DNA of 6,140 nucleotides. Origin: an uncultured Thermoleophilia bacterium (lineage in GTDB: Bacteria > Actinomycetota > Thermoleophilia > Gaiellales > F1-60-MAGs149). Shown here piece after piece: positions 1 through 4,252 of the stretch; the first letter of the stretch is position 1, and each line of letters starts with the position of its first letter. The translations under genes and the position numbers were made by a program. The notes beneath the pieces were generated by a model that was not told the DNA's origin, ran no database searches, and was given only the letters and a program-made list of their open reading frames with translations. The stretch spans positions 1 through 6,140 of the forward strand of contig CADCWC010000255.1 of assembly GCA_902806305.1 (NCBI GenBank). Direction: 5' to 3'.

Positions 1-37
1 CGTCGCTGCGGCCGCCCTGGTGGTGCCCGGCGTCCGG

Positions 38-57
38 GGGTGCGGACGGTCGCACCC
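38..57. repeat. Short perfect inverted repeat upstream of the PH-domain operon
   Basis: GGGTGCG at 38-44 and CGCACCC at 51-57 form a perfect 7-bp stem with a 6-base loop (GACGGT). No T-run follows, so it is not a classical intrinsic terminator. It could be a U-less terminator of a gene lying left of the window, a protein-binding dyad, or chance in very GC-rich DNA. The rest of 1-107 shows no supportable gene. The frame of the downstream gene stays open to the left edge, but that stretch does not look like protein. Confidence 0.3.
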
Positions 58-95
58 GGTCAACGCCGGCCCCGGGCGCCGCGTTCCGGGTCGGC

Positions 96-101
96 GACAA
101 T
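96..101 (+). promoter_or_regulatory. Possible -10 element giving a leaderless transcript
   Basis: GACAAT is one of the few A/T-containing hexamers in the upstream region and resembles an actinobacterial -10 box (TANNNT-like, first base different). It ends six bases before the GTG at 108, so transcription would begin at or next to the start codon. This agrees with the absence of any Shine-Dalgarno before that GTG. No convincing -35 was found. This is inference from spacing only. Confidence 0.25.
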
Positions 102-107
102 GGCCGC

Positions 108-641
108 GTGGCGACCCACCCCGACACCGGCGACACGCCGCCTCGGACGTCGATCGCGCCGGCGGCCATGCCGGCGGAGCCGCGGCTCGAGCTGGCGCCG
201 CAGGCGCGGACGCTCTGGCGCCTGTCGGGTCTCGGGATGGCCGCCTCGGTCCTGCCCGTGCCGCTCCTCGGCGGTCGGGTGCTCCCCGAGCCGCTCGACG
301 CCGTGGGGCCGTACCTGTGGGTCGCGTGGCTGCTGCTCCTGGCCGTGCGGGTCGGCGTCGTCCCCGAGCTCCTCTGGCGGCGCTGGCGCTACGACATCCG
401 CGCCGACGAGATCGACATCCGCCGCGGGGCCTTCACCGTCACGCGCACCGTCGTGCCGATGCGCCGCGTCCAGCACGTGGACACCGAGCAGGGTCCGCTC
501 CAGAACGCGGTCGGCGACGTGGCCACGATCGCCTTCCACACCGCCGCCGGCCGCAACGAGATCCCGCACCTGGCGACGGCCGAGGCGGCGCGCGTGCGTG
601 ATCGGATCCTGGAGCTCACCAAGGCGCCGGACGAGCTGTGA
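108..641 (+). CDS. YdbS-like bPH2-domain membrane protein
   Basis: This is a 177-residue protein of the bacterial PH domain family (bPH2, DUF304; Bacillus YdbS type). After a Pro/Thr-rich N-terminus come two hydrophobic segments, about residues 39-57 and 67-87. A single bPH2 domain follows at about 92-170, with the family core VPMRRVQHVD, a conserved Gly-Pro-Leu and a closing TAAG (residues 116-148). It should sit in the cytoplasmic membrane with the PH domain in the cytosol. The start is GTG at 108. ATG at 168 (MPAEPRLEL) is a plausible alternative that drops 20 disordered-looking residues; neither has a clear Shine-Dalgarno. The stop overlaps the next gene's start as GTGA, implying translational coupling and a joint complex with the larger partner. 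In Bacillus subtilis the YdbST pair belongs to the envelope-stress SigW regulon and has been linked to resistance to antimicrobial peptides. A similar role here is inference. Family assignment is secure, function is not. Confidence 0.85.
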   Translation: MATHPDTGDTPPRTSIAPAAMPAEPRLELAPQARTLWRLSGLGMAASVLPVPLLGGRVLPEPLDAVGPYLWVAWLLLLAVRVGVVPELLWRRWRYDIRADEIDIRRGAFTVTRTVVPMRRVQHVDTEQGPLQNAVGDVATIAFHTAAGRNEIPHLATAEAARVRDRILELTKAPDEL

Positions 642-2152
642 CCGACTCCGCGCCGGCGACGGTCGACGACGAGGGCCGGTGGATCGAGCCCGAGCCGCTC
701 GGCGACCGCCCGCGGAAGCTGCACCCCGCGGCGATCGTCTCGGGCGCGCTCCGGCAGCTCCGGGAGGCGATCGTGCCCGTGGTGTTCGGCGTGTTCGTGA
801 CCTCGGGCCTGCCGTCGCCGTCCGAGCTCCTGTCCTTCGGCACGCTGGCTCTCCTGGTGGCGCTCGTGTTCGCGGCCGTGTCCGGGTGGCTGACCTGGGA
901 CCGCACGCTCTACCGCGTCGACACGACGGGACTCCATCTCCGCCGGGGCGTGTTCCGCGTCAACCAGACGTGGCTGCCCGCCGAGCGCGTCCAGGCGGTG
1001 GACGTCGTGCGCGGCCCCGTCCAGCGTCTGTTCGGCGTGGTCGAGCTGCACGTGCAGTCGGCCGGTGGCGGTCGCCAGGCCGAGGTGGTCCTGTCGGCGC
1101 TGTCGACGGAGGCGGCGCAGGAGGTCCGTACGCTGCTCGGCGGGCGGGCCGTCGCGGCCGAGGACCCGACGGTCACGGTCGCAAGCCGACGCATCCGGCG
1201 CCGCGACGTGCTGCTCGCGGGCGCCACGTCGGGCAGCGTCGGCATCGCCGTGCCGGTCGGCGCGGCGCTCCTCCAGGTCGTCGACAACCTGCCGTGGGAC
1301 CGCCTGCGTCGGTCCGACGAGGTCGACCCGGGCATCCTCCCGACGTCCCCGTCGACGCTGCTCCTCGCGGGCGCGGTCGTGCTCCTCGCCGTCTGGCTGA
1401 TCGGCGTGATCGGCGCCGTCGTGGCGTTCTCCGGCTTCACGGTGACGCGCGACGGCGACCGGCTGCGCACCCGGCGGGGGCTGCTCGAGCGGCGGGAGGC
1501 GTCCGTGCCCGTGAGCCGGGTGCACGCCGTCCGCGTCGTCGAGGGCGTCCTCCGCCAGCCGTTCGGCCTGGCGCAGGTGCGGGTCGAGACGGCGGGCTAC
1601 GCCGACGAGGCAGCCGCCGCGCGGACGCTCTTCCCGCTGCTGCGCCGCCGCGACGTGCCGCGATTTCTGCGCGAGCTGCTGCCGGAGCTCGAGGACACCC
1701 TCGACGACCTGGCCCCCGTCCCGCGGCGGGCCCGTCGGCGGTACGTGCTGCCGGCCGTCCTCGCCGTCCTCGCCGCCGCGGCCGGGCTCGCCGTCCTGCT
1801 CTTCCCCGGCGGGCTCGCGCCGGCCGTGGCCGTCCTCGCCCTGGTCGCCGGGTGGGGCGTGCTCCGGCACCGGGCGGCGGGCTGGGCGCTCCGCGACGGA
1901 CGCCTCGTCGTGCGGCGCAGGCGGCTGGCTCGCACGACCGTCGTGGCGGTCGCCGACCAGCTCGAGGAGCGGCAGCTGGCCCAGAACCCCTTCACGCGCC
2001 GCGCCGGCCTCGCGACGTTCGGCGTGGCCCTCGGCTCGAAGACCCGCACCGAGGTGGCGCACCTCGAGGTCGAGACGGCGCGGACGCTGCTCGCCCGCAC
2101 ACGGCCGAGGGACGGGGTCGGCCGGCGACCGCCCGCTACCAGGTCCGCTTGA
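638..2152 (+). CDS. YdbT-like membrane protein with three bPH2 domains
   Basis: This is a 504-residue partner of the preceding gene, close to the usual length of YdbT (about 490). Hydrophobic pairs alternate with bPH2 domains: membrane segments at about 45-57 and 67-84, PH1 at 90-165; membrane segments at about 192-212 and 239-262, PH2 at 268-345; membrane segments at about 368-388 and 390-409, PH3 at 414-485. PH1 (LPAERVQAVDVVRGPVQRLFG) and PH2 (VPVSRVHAVRVVEGVLRQPFG) keep the family core well. PH3 (residues 434-465) is recognisable only by position and by NPFTRRAGLATFGV. The GTG start at 638 overlaps the upstream TGA as GTGA and has no good Shine-Dalgarno of its own, so it probably relies on coupling. 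The C-terminal tail is Arg/Pro-rich. Its last codons overlap the opposite-strand M24 gene. The likely role is a membrane scaffold or envelope-protection complex with the YdbS-like protein; the molecular activity of this family is poorly known. Confidence 0.87.
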   Translation: MTDSAPATVDDEGRWIEPEPLGDRPRKLHPAAIVSGALRQLREAIVPVVFGVFVTSGLPSPSELLSFGTLALLVALVFAAVSGWLTWDRTLYRVDTTGLHLRRGVFRVNQTWLPAERVQAVDVVRGPVQRLFGVVELHVQSAGGGRQAEVVLSALSTEAAQEVRTLLGGRAVAAEDPTVTVASRRIRRRDVLLAGATSGSVGIAVPVGAALLQVVDNLPWDRLRRSDEVDPGILPTSPSTLLLAGAVVLLAVWLIGVIGAVVAFSGFTVTRDGDRLRTRRGLLERREASVPVSRVHAVRVVEGVLRQPFGLAQVRVETAGYADEAAAARTLFPLLRRRDVPRFLRELLPELEDTLDDLAPVPRRARRRYVLPAVLAVLAAAAGLAVLLFPGGLAPAVAVLALVAGWGVLRHRAAGWALRDGRLVVRRRRLARTTVVAVADQLEERQLAQNPFTRRAGLATFGVALGSKTRTEVAHLEVETARTLLARTRPRDGVGRRPPATRSA

Positions 2153-3362
2153 CACTCGACGACAGCTGCTCGCAGCCGCCGTCGGTGACGAGGACCATGT
2201 CCTCGATGCAGACGGTGCCGACGTCGGTCGGGATGATGAGCGGCTCGATGTAGAAGCACATCCCCACCTCGAGCGGCTCGTCGTGCCCGGGGCCGAAGTA
2301 CGGCTCCTCGACCATGTCGAGCCCGAAGCCGTGCGCCGTCGACCAGTCCCAGGCCGCGAACCCCTCGCCCGCCACGGTGCGCCGCATGACGGCCAGCACC
2401 TCGCTGACCGGGACACCGGGCGCCGTCCGGGCGAGGCCGGCCTCCTGGGCCGCCAGGCACGTCTCGAGCAGGCGGCGCGTCCCCTCGGCCGCCTGACCGG
2501 CCACCGCGTTGCGGGACATGTCCGACCCGAAGCCGCCGAGCTTCGCCGCCACGTCGATGACGACGAGCTCGTCCTCGCCGATCCGCTTGTCCGGGCGTGG
2601 CCAGACGTTCTTCATGAAGCTGCGGCGGCCCGCCGAGGTCAGGCAGCCGTAGTCGTACATCCGCTCCGCGCCCGCCGCGATGCAGCCGGCGTGGACCGCC
2701 GCGGCGACGTCGCTCTCGGTGGCGCCCGGCCGGACGGCGGCCAGGCCGGCGTCCATGCCGGCGCTCGTCGCCGCGGCCAGGCGGCGCACGACCTCGACCT
2801 CGGCCGGGCTCTTGATGCGCCGCATCGCCCGGAGGGGCCCGCTGCCGTCGACCAGTTCCGCTCCCGGCAGGTTCCGGCGGAGCGCCCGCTCGACACCGGC
2901 GGGCACGCGCTCCGGCGGCGCGACGCCGATCCGTCCGGCGCGGACCCTCCAGGCCTCGAGGACGTCCGCGGCCCGGCCCGCCAGGGCTCCGGCCGGGTCC
3001 CCGGACTGCCCGCGGGCCACCGGCCGCACGTCGCGAAGCCAGCTCATCTGGATGTTCGAGTGCAGCGGCTCGCCGTGGAAGATCGCGGCCGTGACCAGCA
3101 CCGGCTCCCCGGTCCGCGGAACCAGCACGACGCTGTCGCCGGACCAGCTCGCGAAGCCGCTCAGATAGCGGACGTCGCTCTCCGCACCGGGCCCGCCCCA
3201 CACGACGAGCGCGTCCAGGCGAGCACGACCGACGAGCTCCTGGACGCCCGCGACACGCCGCTCGAACTCCGTCGTCGGCACGTCGAGCTCGAGCAGCGGC
3301 TCGCGGTCCACCCAGCCGAAGGGCACGCGGGCGCCGTCCGCCCGGGATCGTCCGTCCGTCAC
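2136..3362 (-). CDS. M24-family metallohydrolase (Xaa-Pro peptidase/creatinase fold)
   Basis: This is a 408-residue cytoplasmic enzyme with the two-domain creatinase/aminopeptidase P architecture. The N-terminal domain spans about 32-180 (with the typical VRYLSGF at 64-70). The catalytic pita-bread domain spans about 183-403, opening with RIKSPAEVEVVRRL. All five expected dinuclear metal ligands are visible: D270 (VVID), D281 (GSDMSR), H344 (TAHGFGLD), E373 (FYIEP) and E387 (CIED). It should therefore be a metal hydrolase. Creatinase proper works without metal, so it is an unlikely assignment. Two histidines usual in proline peptidases appear to be missing: the one before the first metal Asp (region 248-256 has none), and the one in the 'VHEEP' motif, here V351 in MVEEP. 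Substrate specificity may thus be unusual; ectoine hydrolase and DddP are known non-peptidase members of the fold. The GTG start at 3362 overlaps the creatininase-family stop as GTGA, which selects this start over any farther upstream in the long open frame. Confidence 0.88.
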   Translation of the reverse strand: MTDGRSRADGARVPFGWVDREPLLELDVPTTEFERRVAGVQELVGRARLDALVVWGGPGAESDVRYLSGFASWSGDSVVLVPRTGEPVLVTAAIFHGEPLHSNIQMSWLRDVRPVARGQSGDPAGALAGRAADVLEAWRVRAGRIGVAPPERVPAGVERALRRNLPGAELVDGSGPLRAMRRIKSPAEVEVVRRLAAATSAGMDAGLAAVRPGATESDVAAAVHAGCIAAGAERMYDYGCLTSAGRRSFMKNVWPRPDKRIGEDELVVIDVAAKLGGFGSDMSRNAVAGQAAEGTRRLLETCLAAQEAGLARTAPGVPVSEVLAVMRRTVAGEGFAAWDWSTAHGFGLDMVEEPYFGPGHDEPLEVGMCFYIEPLIIPTDVGTVCIEDMVLVTDGGCEQLSSSVKRTW

Positions 3363-4183
3363 GCCGGACCCCGGTGATCGACGCGCGCGGCGTCCTCGAG
3401 GGCCGCGAACTCCCGGGCGAAGGCGACCAGGTTCGCCGCCGCCGCCTCGAGGATCGTGCGGCCCTTCTCCGGGGTGGCGAGCGTCGGGGCGCCCGAGACG
3501 CCGGTCGGGGTGGCCGTGCTCGTCCAGCGCACGAGCTTGACCGGCCCCCAGCCACGGGTGAGGTCGACGGACAGGAAGCGCGACCCCTGCTCCCCGGCCG
3601 CCCCGCCGTAGTGGTCCTCGGCCTTGCTCATGTCGACCCGGCTCGGATCGAGGTGCAGGTAGGCCGAGGTCTCGAGCTCGCACGCGTGCGCCGCGCCGCC
3701 GTCGGGCGACTCGCGCACCCGCTCGAAGGCCTCGACCGCGAGGCCGGTCCACATCGTCGACGCGACCAGGGCGTCCGTCTCGAGGGTGGCCCGGCGAGCC
3801 ACGAACTCGCACAGGTGCTCGTTCGAGCCGTGGCCGTCGACGATCAGGATCCGCCGGAAGCCGGCGTGCGCGACGCTCTTCACCACGTCGAGGCAGAAGG
3901 ACACGAAGACGTCGTACCGGACGTGGATGGTGCCCGGGAAGTCGAGCGCGTGTTCGTTGTAGCCGTAGGGCACCGTCGGCATCACGAGCAGCTCGGTCGG
4001 CGCGGCGGACGCGGCGGCGAGGCACACGCTGCGCGCGAGGACGTTGTCGACGTCGAGCGGCAGGTGCCGTCCGTGCTGCTCGGTGCTGCCGACCGGCAGC
4101 AGCACGACCCGTCCGTCGGAGGCCGCCGTGCGGATCTCCTCCCAGGTGAGGTCGTCGTAGAGGTACGGGACTCGTCCGCTCAC
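3359..4183 (-). CDS. Creatininase-family amidohydrolase
   Basis: This is a 274-residue protein of the creatininase family (about 240-270 residues usual), whose members hydrolyse cyclic or linear amides at a dinuclear metal site. Examples are creatininase, the mycofactocin peptidase MftE and the formamide hydrolase ArfB. Family motifs are clear: LPVGSTEQHGRHLPLDVD (29-46) supplies probable ligands E35, H37 and D46; VDGHGSN (115-121) supplies H118; and HACELETS (166-173) carries a conserved His and Glu. Where creatininase has NGHYEN, with the Glu binding metal, this protein has Ser120, so creatinine is not the obvious substrate. There is no signal peptide, so it is cytoplasmic. The GTG start at 4183 is fixed by a strong Shine-Dalgarno seven bases upstream. 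Its stop overlaps the M24 gene as GTGA, so the two enzymes are almost certainly made together and may act in sequence on material brought in by the upstream ABC importer. Family is sure; substrate is unknown. Confidence 0.9.
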   Translation of the reverse strand: MSGRVPYLYDDLTWEEIRTAASDGRVVLLPVGSTEQHGRHLPLDVDNVLARSVCLAAASAAPTELLVMPTVPYGYNEHALDFPGTIHVRYDVFVSFCLDVVKSVAHAGFRRILIVDGHGSNEHLCEFVARRATLETDALVASTMWTGLAVEAFERVRESPDGGAAHACELETSAYLHLDPSRVDMSKAEDHYGGAAGEQGSRFLSVDLTRGWGPVKLVRWTSTATPTGVSGAPTLATPEKGRTILEAAAANLVAFAREFAALEDAARVDHRGPA

Positions 4184-4189
4184 AGCTGC

Positions 4190-4201
4190 TCCTCCTCCTC
4201 T
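4190..4201 (-). promoter_or_regulatory. Strong Shine-Dalgarno of the creatininase-family gene
   Basis: Read on the minus strand this is AGAGGAGGAGGA, containing two overlapping AGGAGG matches to the 16S anti-Shine-Dalgarno; the nearer lies seven bases before the GTG at 4183. It is the only strong ribosome binding site in the window. It decides the start of the gene and implies independent initiation rather than coupling to the ATPase gene. Confidence 0.75.
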
Positions 4202-4226
4202 GGCGGTCGCGCCGCGCCGCCGCTGC

Positions 4227-4243
4227 CGCGAGGCCGCCTCGCG
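4227..4243 (-). other. Intercistronic hairpin between ATPase and creatininase genes
   Basis: CGCGAGG (4227-4233) and CCTCGCG (4237-4243) form a perfect 7-bp stem with a 3-base loop. The stem begins nine bases after the ATPase stop codon, inside the 69-base gap before the next gene. No U-run follows, so full termination is unlikely. It could protect the 3' end of the upstream message, cause partial attenuation or mark a processing point. It could also be chance given the GC content. Confidence 0.35.
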
Positions 4244-4252
4244 ACGCCCGCG

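Noticed and set aside
40..2253. A 737-codon open frame on the + strand covering both PH-domain genes
   Set aside because: Its translation is Arg/Pro/Gly-rich without domains, and it lies out of frame with two clear protein families. Long shadow frames are expected when GC is this high.
2136..3362. Annotation of the M24 gene as creatinase because of its creatininase-family neighbour
   Set aside because: All five metal ligands of the metallopeptidase branch are present, which does not fit the metal-free creatinase active site.
4227..4243. Intercistronic hairpin as a true intrinsic terminator
   Set aside because: The stem is only 7 bp with no U-run after it, and the next gene follows closely in the same direction.
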